Positions 11,401-23,093 of a stretch of DNA of 64,000 nucleotides are shown in pieces. This stretch comes from Penaeus vannamei (Eukaryota > Arthropoda > Malacostraca > Decapoda > Penaeidae), in the NCBI RefSeq assembly GCF_042767895.1, contig NC_091557.1:34991641-35055640 (forward strand), written 5' to 3'. Numbering within the stretch: the first letter of the stretch is position 1; every line of letters begins with the position of its first letter. The notes beneath the pieces are model-generated. The model was not told where the DNA came from. It did not search any database and saw only the letters and a program-made list of their open reading frames with translations. The position numbers and the translations under genes are program-made.

Positions 11401-14400
11401 TCCGTGGTTGTTGGAACCTCAGTGGTTGTGGCAGCTTCCGTGGTTGTTGGAGCATCAGTAGTTGTGGCAGCTTCCGTGGTTGTTAGAGCCTCAGTGGTTG
11501 TGGCAGCTTCCGTGGTTGTTGGAGCCTTGGTGGTTGTGGCAGCTTCCGTGGTTGTTGGAACCTCAGTGGTTGTGGCAGCTTCCGCGGTTGTTGGAGCCTC
11601 AGTGGTTGTGACAGCTTCCGTGGTTTTTGGAGCCTCAGTGGTTGTGGCAGCTTCCGAGGTTGTTGGGGCCTCAGTGGTTGTGGCAGCTTCCGTGGTTGTT
11701 GGAGCCTCAGTGGTTGTGGCAGCTTCCGTGGTTGTTGGAGCATCAGTGGTTGTGGCAGCTTCCGTGGTTGTTGAAGCTTCAGTGATTGTGGCAGATTCCG
11801 TGGTTGTTGGAGCCTCAGTGGTTGTGGCAGCTTCCGTGGTTGTTGGAGCCTCAGTGATTGTGGCAGCTTCCGTGGTTGTTGGAGCCTCAGTGGTTGTGGT
11901 TGTTAGAACCTCAGTGGTTGTGGCAGCTTCCGTGGTTGTTGGAACCTCAGTGGTTGTGGCAGCTTCCGTGGTTGTTAGAGCCTCAGTGGTTGTGGCAGCT
12001 TCCGTGGTTGTTGGAGCCTCAGTGGTTGTGGCAGCTTCCGTGGTTGTTGGAGCCTCAGTGGTTGTGGCAGCTTCCGTGGTTGTTAGAGCCTCAGTGGTTG
12101 TGGCAGCTTCCGTGGTTGTTGGAGCCTCAGTGGTTGTGGCAGCTTCCGTGGTTGTTGGAGCCTCAGTGGTTGTGGCAGCTTCCGTGGTTGTTGGAGCCTC
12201 AGTGGTTGTGGCAGCTTCCGTGGTTGTTGGAGCCTCAGTGGTTGTGGCAGCTTCCGTGGTTGTTGGAGCTTCAGTGGTTGTGGCAGCTTCCGTGGTTGTT
12301 GGAGCCTCAGTGGTTGTGGCAGCTTCCGTGGTTGTTAGAGCCTCAGTGGTTGTGGCAGCTTCCGTGGTTGTTGGAGCCTCAGTGGTTGTAGCAGCTTCCG
12401 TGGTTGGACCGTCAGTGGTTGTGGCAGCTTCCGTGGTTGTTAGAGCCTCAGTGGTTGTGGCAGCTTCCGTGGTTGTTGGAGCCTCAGTGGTTGTGGCAGC
12501 TTCCGTGGTTGTTGGAGCCTCAGTGGTTGTAGCAGCTTCCGTGGTTGGAGCGTCAGTGGTTGTGGCAGCCTCCGTGGTTGTTGGAGCCTCAGTGGTTGTG
12601 GCACCTTCCGTGGTTGTTGGAGCCTCAGTGGTTGTGGCAGCTTCCGTGGTTGGAGCGTCAGTGGTTGTGGCAGCTTCCGTGGTTGTTGGAGCCTCGGTGG
12701 TTGTGGCAGCTTTCGTGGTTGTTGGAGCGTCAGTGGTTGTGGCAGCTTCCGTGGTTGTTGGAGCATCAGTGGTTGTGGCAGCTTCCGTGGTTGTTGGAGC
12801 CTCAGTGGTTGTGGCAGCTTCCGTGGTTGTTAGAGCCTCAGTGGTTGTGGCAGCTTCCGTGGTTGTTGGAGCCTCAGTGGTTGTGGCAGCTTCCGTGGTT
12901 GTTGGAGCGTCAGTGGTTGTGGCAGCTTCCATGGTTTTTAGAGCCTCAGTGGTTGTGGCACCTTCCGTGGTTGTTGGAGCCTCAGTGGTTGTAGCAGCTT
13001 CCGTGGTTGTTGGAGCCTCAGTGGTTGTGGCAGCTTCCGTGGTTGTTGGAGCCTCAGTGGTTGTGGCAGCTTCCGTGGTTGTTGGAGCCTCAGGGGTTGT
13101 GACAGCTTCCGTGGTTGTTAGAGCCTCAGTGGTTGTGGCAGCTTCCGTGGTTGTTGGAGCCTCAGTGGTTGTGGCAGCTTCCGTGGTTGTTGGAGCCTCA
13201 GTGGTTGTGGCAGCTTCCGTGGTTGTTGGAGCCTCAGTGGTTGTGGCAGCTTCCGTGGTTGTTGGAGCCTCAGTAGTTGTGGCAGCTTCCGTGGTTGTTG
13301 GAGCCTTGGTGGTTGCGGCAGCTTCCGTGGTTGTTAGAACCTCAGTGGTTGTGACAGCTTCCGTGGTTGTTGGAGCCTCAGTGCTTGTGGCAGCTTCCGT
13401 GGTTGTTGGAGCCTTGGTGGTTGTAGCAGCTTCCGTGGTTGTTAGAGCCTCAGTGGTTGTGGCAGCTTCCGTGGTTGTTGGAGCCTCAGTGGTTGTGGCA
13501 GCTTCCGTGGTTGTTAGAGCCTCAGTGGTTGTGGCAGCTTCCGTGGTTGTTAGAGCCTCTGTGGTTGTGGCAGCTTCCGTGGTTGTTGGGGCCTCAGTGG
13601 TTGTGGCAGCTTCCGTGGTTGTTGGAGCCTCAGTGGTTGTGGCAGCTTCCGTGGTTGTTGGAGCCTCAGTGGTTGTGGCAGCTTCCGTGGTTGTTAGAGC
13701 CTCAGTGGTTGTGGCAGCTTCCGTGGTTGTTGGAACCTCAGTGGTTGTGGCAGCTTCCGTGGTTGTTGGAGCCTCAGTGGTTGTGGCAGATTCCGTGGAT
13801 GTTGGAGCCTCTGTAGTTGTGGCAGCTTCCGTGGTTGTTGGAGCGTCTGTGGTTGTGGCAGCTTCCGTGGTTGTTGGAGCCTCAGTGGTTGTGGCAGCTT
13901 CCGTGGTTGTTGGAACCTCAGTGGTTGTGGCAGCTTCCGTGGTTGTTGGAGCCTCAGTGGTTATGGCAGCTACCGTGGTTGTTGAAACCTCAGTGGTTGT
14001 GGCAGCTTCCGTGGTTGTTGGAGCGTCTGTGGTTGTGGCAGCTTTCGTGGTTGTTGGAGCCTCAGTGGTTGTGGCAGCTTCCGTGGTTGTTGGAGCCTCA
14101 GTGGTTGTGGCAGCTTCCGTGGTTGTTGGAGCCTCAGTGGTTGTGGCAGCTTCCGTGGTTGTTGGAGCATCAGTGGTTGTGGCAGCCTCCGTGGTTGTTG
14201 GAGCCTCAGTGGTTGTGGCAGCTTCCGTGGTTGTTAGACCCTCAGTGGTTGTGGCAGCTTCCGTGGTTGTTGGAGCATCAGTGGTTGTGGCAGCTTCCGT
14301 GGTTGTTGGAGCCTCCGTGGTTGTTGGAGCCTCAGTGGTTGTGGCAGCTTCCGTGGTTGTTGGAGCCTCAGTGGTTGTGGCAGCTTCCGTGGTTGTTAGA

Positions 14401-17400
14401 GCCTCAGTGGTTGTGGCAGCTTCCGTGGTTGTTAGAGCCTCTGTGGTTGTGGCAGCTTCCGTGGTTGTTGGGGCCTCAGTGGTTGTGGCAGCTTCCGTGG
14501 TTGTTAGAGCCTCAGTGGTTGTGGCAGCTTCCGTGGTTGTTGGAGCCTCAGTGGTTGTGGCAGCTTCCGTGGTTGTTGGAGCGTCTGTGGTTGTGGCAGC
14601 TCTCGTGGTTGTTAGAGCCTCAGTGGTTGTGGCAGCTTCCGTGGTTGTTGGAGCCTCAGTGGTTGTGGCAGCTTCAGTGGTTGTTGGAGCTTCAGTGGTT
14701 GTGGCAGCTTCCGTGGTTGTTAGAGCCTCAGTGGTTGTGGCAGCTTCCGTGGTTGTTGGAGTCTCAGTGGTTGTGGCAGCTTCCGTGGTTGTTAGAGCCT
14801 CAGTGGTTGTGGCAGCTTCCGTGGTTGTTAGAGCCTCAGTGGTTGTGGCAGCTTCCGTGGTTGTTGGAGCCTCAGTGGTTGTGGCAGATTCCGTGGATGT
14901 TGGAGCCTCTGTAGTTGTGGCAGCTTCCGTGGTTGTTGGAGCGTCTGTGGTTGTGGCAGCGTCCGTGGTTGTTGGAGCCTCAGTGGTTGTGGCAGCATCC
15001 GTGGTTGTTGGAGCTTCAGAGGTTGTGGCAGCTTCCGTGGTTGTTGGAGCCTCAGTGGTTGTGGCAGCTTCCGTGGTTGTTGAAACCTCAGTGGTTGTGG
15101 CAGCTTCCGTGGTTGTTGGAGCGTCTGTGGTTGTGGCAGCTTTCGTGGTTGTTAGAGCCTCAGTGGTTGTGGCAGCTTCCGTGGTTGTTGGAGCCTCAGT
15201 GGTTGTGGCAGCTTCAGTGGTTGTTGGAGCTTCAGTGGTTGTGGCAGCCTCCGTGGTTGTTGGAGCCTCAGTGGTTGTGGCAGCTTCCGTGGTTGTTGGA
15301 GCCTCAGTGGTTGTGGCAGCTTCCGTGGTTGTTGGAGCCTCAGTGGTTGTGGCAGCTTCCGTGGTTGTTGGAGCATCAGTGGTTGTGGCAGCTTCCGTGG
15401 TTGTGGCAGCTTCCGTGGTTGTGGCAGCTTCCGTGGTTGTTGGAGCCTCAGTGGTTGTGGCAGCTTCCGTGGTTGTTGGAGCCTCAGTGGTTGTGGCAGC
15501 TTCCGTGGTTGTGGCAGCTTTCGTGGTTGTTGGAGCCTCAGTGGTTGTGGCAGCTTCCGTGGTTGTTAGACCCTCAGTGGTTGTGGCAGCTTCCGTGGTT
15601 GTTGGAGCATCAGTGGTTGTGGCAGCTTCCGTGGTTGTTGGAGCCTCAGTGGTTGTGGCAGCTTCCGTGGTTGTTGGAGCTTCAGTGGTTGTGGCAGCCT
15701 CCGTGGTTGTTGGAGCCTCAGTGGTTGTGGCAGCTTCCGTGGTTGTTAGAGCCTCAGTGGTTGTGGCAGCTTCCGTGGTTGTTGGAGCCTCAGTGGTTGT
15801 GGCAGCTTCCGTGGTTGTTGGAGCCTCAGTGGTTGTGGCAGCTTCCCTGGTTGTGGCAGCTTCCGTGGTTGTTAGAACCTCAGTGGTTGTGGCAGCTTCC
15901 GTAGTTGTTATAGCCTCAGTGGTTGTAGCAGCTTCCGTGGTTGTTGGAGCCTCAGTGGTTTGGGCAGCTTCCGTGGTTGTTGCAGCCTCAGTGGTTGTGA
16001 CAGCTTCCGTGGTTGTTGGAGCCTCAGTGGTTGTGGCAGCTTCCGAGGATGTTGGAGCTTCAGTGGTTGTGGCATCTTCCGTAGTTGTTGGAGCCGCAGT
16101 GGTTGTGGCAGCTTCCGTGGTTGTTAGAGCCTCAGTGGTTGTGGCAGCTTCCGTGGTTGTTAGAGCCTCAGTGGTTGTGGCAGCTTCCGTGGTTGTTAGA
16201 GCCTCAGTGGTTGTGGCAGCATCCGTGGTTGTTGGAGCCTCAGTGGTTGTGGCAGCTTCCGTGGTTGTTGGAGTATCAGTGGTTGTGGCAGCTTCTGTGG
16301 TTGTTAGAGCCTCAGTGATTGTGGCAGCTTCCGTGGTTGTTGGAGCCTCAGTGGTTGTGGCAGCTTCCGAGGTTGTTGGAGCCTCAGTGGTTGTGGCAAC
16401 TTCCGTGGTTGTTGGAGCCTTGGTGGTTGTGGCAGCTTCCGTGGTTGTTAGAGCCTCAGTGGTTGTGGCAGCTCTCGTGGTTGTTGGAGCTTTGGTGGTT
16501 GTGGCAGCTTCCGTGGTTGTTAAAACCTCTGTAGTTGTGGCAGCTTCCGTGGTTGTTGGAGCCTCTGTAGTTGTGGCAGCTTCCGTGGTTGTTAGAGCCT
16601 CAGTGGTTGTGGCAGCTTCTGTGGTTGTTGGAGCCTCAGTGGTTGTGGCAGCTTCTGTTGTTGTTGGAGCCTCAGTGGTTGTGGCAGCTTCCGTGGTTGT
16701 TGGAGCCTCAGTGGTTGTGGCAGCTTCCGTGGTTGTTGGAGCTTCAGTGGTTGTGGCAGCTTCCGTGGTTGTTGAAGCCTCTGTAGTTGTGGCAGCTTCC
16801 GTGGTTGTTATAGTCTCAGTGGTTGTGGCAGCTTCCGTGGTTGTTGGAGCCTTTGTGGTTGTAGGAGCTTCCGTGGTTGTTGGGGCCTCAGTGGTTGTGG
16901 CAGCTTTCGTGGTTGTTGGAGCTTCTTTAGTTGTGGCAGCTTCCGTGGTTGTTGAAATCTCTGTGGTTGTGGCAGCTTCCGTGGTTGTTGGAGCCTCAGT
17001 GGTTGTGGCAGCTTCTGTGGTTGTTGGAGCTTCAGTGGTTGTGGCAGCTTCCGTGGTTGTTGGAGCGTCAGTGGTTGTGGCAGCTTCCGTGGTTGTTGAA
17101 GCCTCTGTAGTTGTGTCAGTTTCTGTGGTTGTTGGAGCCACATTGGTTGTGGCAGCTTTCGTGGTTGTTGGAGCCTCAGAGGTTGTGGCAACTTCTGTGG
17201 TTGCTGGAGCCTCAGTGGTTGTGGCAGCTTCTGTGGTCGTTGGAGCCTCTGTGGTTGTGGCAGCTTCCGAAGTTGTTGAAACCTCAGAGGTTGTGGCAGT
17301 GGCAGCTTTAGTGGTAGTTAGAACCTCAGTGGTTGTAGTATCTTCTGTGGTTGTTTGGTCCTCAGTGGTACTATGATCTCTAGTGGTTGTTAGGCCCTCA

Positions 17401-17854
17401 GTAGTAGTAGGTTCTACTGTGGTTGTTATCTGGACCTCAGTGGTTGTAGCAATTTCACTCGTTGTTATGACCTCAGTGGTTGTTTTAACTTCATTGGTTG
17501 TTGGTTCCTCAGTGGTAGTAAAAATGGCAGTAGTTGTTTCAGCTCTTTTGGTTGTAGGAGCTGTAGTAGTTGTTGCGTCTTTAATTGTTGTTGCATCAGT
17601 TGTTGTTTGCCAATCGGTGGTCGAAGGACTTACAGTGGTTGTTAGGGCTTTGGTTGAAGTTGGTGCCTTAGTGTTAGTGGTGGAAGAAGTAGTTGTCACT
17701 GTTATAGTTGTTGGGGTCTTGCTGGCAGTGGTGGCCGAAGTTGTTGTTTGGGCTTCATCGGTAGTGTAGAGTGAAATAGTTGAAACTGAAGTGGTTTTTT
17801 CAGTAGTAGTAGAGACTGAAGTGGATGTGGAAGGTGAAGGAGTTTCTGTAAGGG
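8492..17854 (-). CDS. mucin-like repeat exon, array 2 (internal exon, about 3121 codons)
   Basis: This is an uninterrupted minus-strand frame of 9363 bp (3121 codons). The repeat differs from the other arrays: a 36-bp unit encoding TTTEAATTTEAP, so every second hexapeptide has Ala-Ala in place of Ala-Pro, and the two Glu codons alternate GAA and GAG. The right end encodes the non-repetitive leader shared with array 1. The left end encodes a short Ser/Thr tail ending in donor AGTG|GTAAGTACG, phase 1. The most likely acceptor is ATCACTGCAG|CC (AG at 17855-17856), also phase 1. Units are very similar, implying recent homogenisation, and indels seen are multiples of three. Expected product: a long, acidic, heavily O-glycosylated mucin segment. 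An antisense frame is also open here but is explained by the repeat. Confidence 0.75.
8600..17300 (-). repeat. 36-bp tandem minisatellite (array 2 core)
   Basis: The + strand unit is gcagcttccgtggttgtt followed by ggagcctcagtggttgtg, repeated about 240 times with few substitutions. Occasional half-unit losses (for example around 14300-14340 and 15380-15440) and 3-bp losses (near 12405 and 12540) keep the minus-strand frame. Confidence 0.9.
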
Positions 17855-18155
17855 CTGCAGTGATTGAAGTTGATGTTATAGTAAATATGATGTTGGGTAG
17901 CATTATTGTCTTTCTCAACCTAATTGTTATTATTACATCAATATTTACTTCTACTGTTTGTTATTTCCTGATCATGTATGCAGTGGACATGGACCAGAAA
18001 TATTTTAGATTCCTGTATTAAAATAAATAAATAAATAAACAAATGAAAAATAATAAAATAAAATAAAATATTTAAAACACTTTGGGGGAAATTACAGATT
18101 TAAACAATTCAAAGGAATGGTTGACAAAGAAGGAATCCATTGGATATATCAGGCG

Positions 18156-18249
<94 letters not shown>

Positions 18250-18578
18250 ATACCAGTATGTCCTCGTATTAAAATGAAAGCATTCCTTGGTTTTCTCCTG
18301 TAGTTGATATGAAGAGTAGAGGTAATGTAAGGATTACATTACCAGCTTTTTCCAGTAAGGTAATTTGCTTCATTAGCCGTAACACTCGTATGAAATCAAA
18401 TGCATTTATAAATGGTCATTAATAGCGGGAAGGAATTTCGGCAGAATTAAGGCAGCCTAGGACTGCGCAGGTATAATTCAAACCTAAAACATTCAAAACG
18501 TCAGATATATACCAATACTTGCCACAACAAAGTGCATTTTATGTATACTGCAAAACGTTTTGTAAAAAAAATACTTAC
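17855..18578 (-). other. intron between arrays 3 and 2
   Basis: About 724 bp lie between the array 3 donor (minus GTAAGTAT at 18578-18571) and the array 2 acceptor. It includes an (AT)n tract and AT-rich sequence that partly matches the intron between arrays 2 and 1 (gggggaaattacagattt near 18084; ttggttttctcctgt near 18287). No gene was seen. Confidence 0.6.
18158..18246. repeat. (AT)n microsatellite
   Basis: Pure alternating AT of about 90 bp within the intron between arrays 3 and 2. Confidence 0.95.
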
Positions 18579-21272
18579 CAGTACTGGTAGATTTTCTTGT
18601 AGTTTCTGTTTCAGTTGAAGTGGAGGCTACTGTGCTTGTCACGCGTTCAGTAGTTGCAATGGCATCAGTGGTTGTGATAGCTTCAGTGGTTGTTGGGGCC
18701 TCAGTGGTAGTAGGAGCTACAGAAGTCGTGGCAGTTTCAGTGGTTGTTAGAGTTGCAGTGGTTGTAGGGGCTTCAGTGGTTGTGGCGGCTTCAGTGGTTA
18801 TTGGAGCCTCAGTGGTAGTAGGAGCTACAGTAGTTGTGGCAGTTTCGGTGGTTGTTGGAGCTGCAGTGGTTGTTGGGGCCTCAGTGGTAGTAGGAGCCTT
18901 AGTGGTAGTAGGAGCCTCAGTGGTTGTTGGGGCCTCAGTGGTAGTAGGAGCCTCAGTGGTTGTTGGAGCCTCAGTGGTAGTAGGAGCCTCAGTGGTAGTA
19001 GGAGCCTCAGTGGTAGTAGGAGCCTCAGTGGTAGTAGGAGCCTCAGTGGTAGTAGGAGCCTCAGTAGTTGTTGGGGCCTCAGTAGTTGTTGGGGCCTCAG
19101 TAGTTGTTGGGGCCTCAGTGGTAGTAGGAGCCTCAGTAGTTGTTGGGGCCTCAGTAGTTGTTGGGGCCTCAGTAGTTGTTGGGGCCTCAGTGGTAGTAGG
19201 AGCCTCAGTGGTTGTTGGGGCCTCAGTGGTAGTAGGAGCCTCAGTGGTTGTTGGGGCCTCAGTGGTTGTTGGGGCCTTAGTGGTTGTTGGGGCCTCAGTG
19301 GTAGTAGGAGCCTCAGTGGTTGTTGGGGCGTCAGTGGTTGTTGGGGCTTCAGTGGTAGTAGGAGCCTCAGTGGTTGTTGGGGCGTCAGTGGTTGTTGGGG
19401 CCTCAGTGGTAGTAGGAGCCTCAGTGGTTGTCGGGGCCTCAGTGGTTGTTGGGGCCTCAGTGGTAGTAGGAGCCTGAGTGGTTGTTGGGGCCTCAGTGGT
19501 TGTTGGGGCCTCAGTGGTAGTAGGAGCCTCAGTGGTTGTCGGGGCCTCAGTGGTTGTTGGGGCCTCAGTGGTTGTTGGGGCCTCAGTGGTTGTTGGAGCC
19601 TCAGTGGTTGTTGAGGCCTCAGTGGTTGATGGGGCCTCAGTGGTAGTAGGAGCCTCAGTGGTTGTTGGGGCTTCAGTGGTAGTAGGAGCCTCTGTGGTTG
19701 TTGGGGCCTCAGTGGTAGTAGGAGCCTCAGTGGTTGTTGGGGCCTCAGTGGTTGTTGGGGCCTCAGTGGTTGTTGGGGCTTCAGTGGTAGTAGGAGCCCC
19801 AGTGGTAGTAGGAGCCTCAGTGGTAGTAGGAGCTTCAGTGGTTGTTGGGGCTTCAGTGGTAGTAGGAGCCTCAGTGGTAGTAGGAGCCTCAGTGGTAGTA
19901 GGAGCTTCAGTGGTTGTTGGGGCCTCAGTGGTAGTAGGAGCCTCAGTGGTTGTTGGGGCCTCAGTGGTAGTAGGAGCCTCAGTGGTTGTTGGGGCCTCAG
20001 TGGTTGTTGGGGCTTCAGTGGTAGTAGGAGCCTCAGTGGTAGTAGGAGCCTCAGTGGTAGTAGGAGCCTCAGTGGTAGTAGGAGCTTCAGTGGTTGTTGG
20101 GGCTTCGGTGGTAGTAGGAGCCTCAGTGGTAGTAGGAGCCTCAGTGGTAGTAGGAGCCTCAGTGGTAGTAGGAGCTTCTGTGGTTGTTGGGGCCTCAGTG
20201 GTAGTAGGAGCCTCAGTGGTTGTTGGGGCCTCAGTGGTAGTTGGAGCTGTAGTAGTTGTGGCAGCTTCAGTGGTTGTCGGAGCTTCAGTGGTTGTTGGGG
20301 CCTCAGTGGTTGTTGGGGCCTCAGTGGTAGTAGGAGCCTCAGTGGTTGTTGGGGCCTCAGTAGTAGTAGGAGCCTCAGTGGTTGTTGGGGCCTCAGTGGT
20401 AGTAGGAGCCTCAGTGGTTGTTGGGGCCTCAGTGGTAGTTGGAGCTGCAGTAGTTGTGGCAGCTTCAGTGGTTGTCGGAGCTTCAGTGGTTGTTGGGACC
20501 TCAGTGGTAGTAGGAGCCTGAGTGGTTGTTGGGGCCTCAGTAGTAGTAGGAGCCTGAGTGGTTGTTGGGGCCTCAGTGGTAGTAGGAGCCTCAGTGGTTG
20601 TTGGGGCCTCAGTGGTAGTAGGAGCCTCAGTGGTTGTTGGGGCCTCAGTGGTAGTAGAAGCCTCAGTGGTTGTTGGGCCATCAGTGGTAGTAGGAGCCTC
20701 AGTGGTAGTTGGAGCTGCAGTAGTTGTGGCAGCTTCAGTGGTTGTTGGGGCGTCAGTGGTTGTTGGGGCCTCAGTGGTAGTAGGAGCCTCAGTGGTTGTT
20801 GGGGCGTCAGTGGTAGTAGGCGCCTCAGTGGTTGTTGGGGCCTCAGTGGTTGTTGGGGCCTCAGTGGTAGTTGGGGCCTCAGTGGTTGTTGGGGCCTCAG
20901 TGGTTGTTGGGGCCTCAGTGGTAGTAGGAGCCTCAGTGGTTGTTGGGGCTTCAGTGGTAGTAGGAGCCTCAGTAGTTGTTGGGGCCTCAGTAGTTGTTGG
21001 GGCCTCAGTGGTAGTAGGAGCCTCAGTGGTAGTAGGAGCCTCAGTGGTTGTTGGGGCCTCAGTAGTAGTAGGAGCCTCAGTGGTTGTTGGGGCCTCAGTG
21101 GTAGTAGGAGCCTCAGTGGTTGTTGGGGCCTCAGTGGTTGTCGGAGCTTCAGTGGTTGTTGGGGCCTCAGTGGTTGTTGGGGCCTCAGTGGTAGTAGGAG
21201 CTTCAGTGGTTGTTGGGGCGTCAGTGGTTGTAGGAGCTTCAGTGGTCGAGGAGATAATGGTTGATGTTGATG
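18579..21272 (-). CDS. mucin-like repeat exon, array 3 (internal exon, 898 codons)
   Basis: This minus-strand exon is bounded by acceptor TTCTCTCATAG|CATC (AG at 21273-21274), with a good pyrimidine tract, and donor TACTG|GTAAGTAT (exon end 18579). Both are phase 1 and the length is 2694 bp (898 codons). It encodes a short leader STSTIISSTTEAP and then about 140 APTTTE/APTTTD hexapeptides. There is no in-frame ATG, so it can only be an exon. It is a hybrid: the right edge is like arrays 4-7, while the left edge (the donor and the tail ending TSTG) is like arrays 1 and 2. The antisense frame carries TGA at 19475 and 20519, where minus GAG became CAG (Gln), while the minus frame appears to stay open. 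Confidence 0.65.
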
Positions 21273-21546
21273 CTATGAGAGAAGAAAAGGATGAACTTTG
21301 TCAATATATTTTGTATATAAACACACACGCATGTATGTCATCATATATGAATAGAATTTACATATTTGCATACATCCATATAAGTATACTGACGTATATA
21401 CATAATTATATCCACACACACACATTTACATATATGTAGATATATGTATGCGTGTACGTACACAGAAACACATTATCTATTTGTGTATGTAAATGTGTAC
21501 ATACACAGAAACACACACTGATACGTGAATTTATATATAAACATAT

Positions 21547-21683
21547 ATGTCGTATTGTAAAGGAATCGACATGGAAAGCAACGAACTCTAGTGAAGTTGC
21601 GGGACCAGCCTGAGGCGGAGTGCCTTAGGGGGGTTAGATATCACCTAGACGCGAGGGGAGGCGGATCGCTAATTGACTGCGAT
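21547..21683 (+). ncRNA. candidate structured element, copy A (four hairpins)
   Basis: Four consecutive inverted repeats: ATGTCG/CGACAT (21547-21552 with 21567-21572), GCAAC/GTTGC (21578-21582 with 21596-21600), CCTGAGGC/GCCTTAGG (21609-21616 with 21622-21629, 5-nt loop) and ATCGC/GCGAT (21665-21669 with 21679-21683). In stem 3 a C-to-T change here turns a G-C pair into G-U, so the stem survives. Strand and transcription are unknown. It could equally be a SINE fragment or intron sequence. Confidence 0.3.
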
Positions 21684-22402
21684 GGACTCAAACACGTCTT
21701 TCGGTAAGGGCTTGTGCACGATTTGTGATTCTTGTGACTGCAGTGACTCTACGAGCAGGTGTAATATCTCAATGTGTATATTTTACTTGATTACATATAA
21801 TTGATTTGGGTATTTGATATCTTTAAGGTTCTGTTCAGACAGGGTAACATGAATTCAGAAAATTTTAGTTAGAACCGTAAGCTTTGTTATACTTATATTT
21901 CTTAACTGATAAGTAATTTACAGCTATATGATATATATACATACCCCCCCCCCCCCTCTTCCTCTCCCTCCAGACACACACATATATATAAGCTATGTTG
22001 AAAAGATGTGATGATTTTCAGGTTCACTATTAGGGATGTAAATTTTAAATACGTATTTATAAGATATATTTTAATACATATCTATATCTACCAAAACACA
22101 TTTGTGTGTGTGTGTATGGATGTATGTATATATCCTATCATAAATATATACATAAGTTTATATTTGCACCCAGTATAGAAATGTATTTATAAGTGCATGC
22201 TCATTTCTTTGATTCGATGACCGGCATACCGTTATTGTCAACTAGGCGTTCATAAAACGGTTGCCTCTTCTTTAACGAGCTGTGGTTAGCTTTTGCGTTC
22301 AAGAATTTCGTACATTGGACAAAGAGCGACCGAGATGGTTTAATCCGTCTCTCTTAGACCAAAGAAACTACGAACTCCTTGGACTCTTTTCCAACACCTG
22401 GG

Positions 22403-22463
22403 ATTGGCGTCCCGGGTTTTGGCGCCGCGTTCGCTACTTTACGTCATCGTTTAAACTCCGCCC
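22403..22463 (-). promoter_or_regulatory. promoter-like block, copy A
   Basis: A GC-rich island in AT-rich DNA. It contains ATTGG (inverted CCAAT, 22403), TTTTGGCGCC (E2F-type, 22417-22426), TTACGTCA (CRE/ATF-type, 22439-22446) and CCGCCC (GC box, 22458-22463). On the minus strand it would lie about 1.1 kb upstream of the array 3 acceptor. Direction is not proven. Confidence 0.35.
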
Positions 22464-22727
22464 ACATGAGCCTGAAAACCAGCCTGAAATCCGGTACTAG
22501 AAGCACATCGTGTGTTTTGAGCTTATTTTATCACTAGAAAAGCCTAGCCACGCTCATATTTAGAATATGAATATATTTATATATTCTAAATAAGCTTTTA
22601 TTTTGTATATAGTTAATAGCGTGTATGTGTATAAAGACTGAACATGTGGCATTGATATCAGTGAACATTATAATTTTAAGAGAAATCTTGTAAAATGAAT
22701 CAAGTTAAATTAAAGTTTCATTTAAAG

Positions 22728-22858
<131 letters not shown>

Positions 22859-23093
22859 GTATATGTATACACACACACTGCCATAAGTAAGGAAAAGGCT
22901 TTCTTCATAACGTGTGATAACCAAAAAAACTGTGATGACCAATTTCCTTAGTTTATAGTCCTTGTGCTCATCTGTTTATAGTGAAAAAAGAAAGGTATTG
23001 TCCTTATTTTCTTGTAAAGAAGCACATTTAACATGGCATTACTACCCAAGAGAACTAAATGAGAGACAGGCAGAGAGGGTTGGGTGGATGTAT

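Noticed and set aside
8452..17376. + strand open frame of about 2974 residues, (ASVVVGASVVVA)n
   Set aside because: It is the antisense of the Thr-rich repeat. An 18/36-bp unit lacking stops in several frames leaves all of them open. It is broken by TGA in other arrays, has no splice or start context, and the hydrophobic Val/Ala repeat has no plausible domain.
18600..21240. CRISPR-like array
   Set aside because: The repeats are contiguous with no unique spacers, vary by substitution like a coding minisatellite, and sit in a eukaryotic splice-site context.
21680..21700. + strand ATG followed by a GTAAGG donor-like sequence in the hairpin block (MDSNTSFG)
   Set aside because: It is conserved in all copies but only eight codons long, with no acceptor or downstream + strand exon visible. 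I did not call it a first exon.
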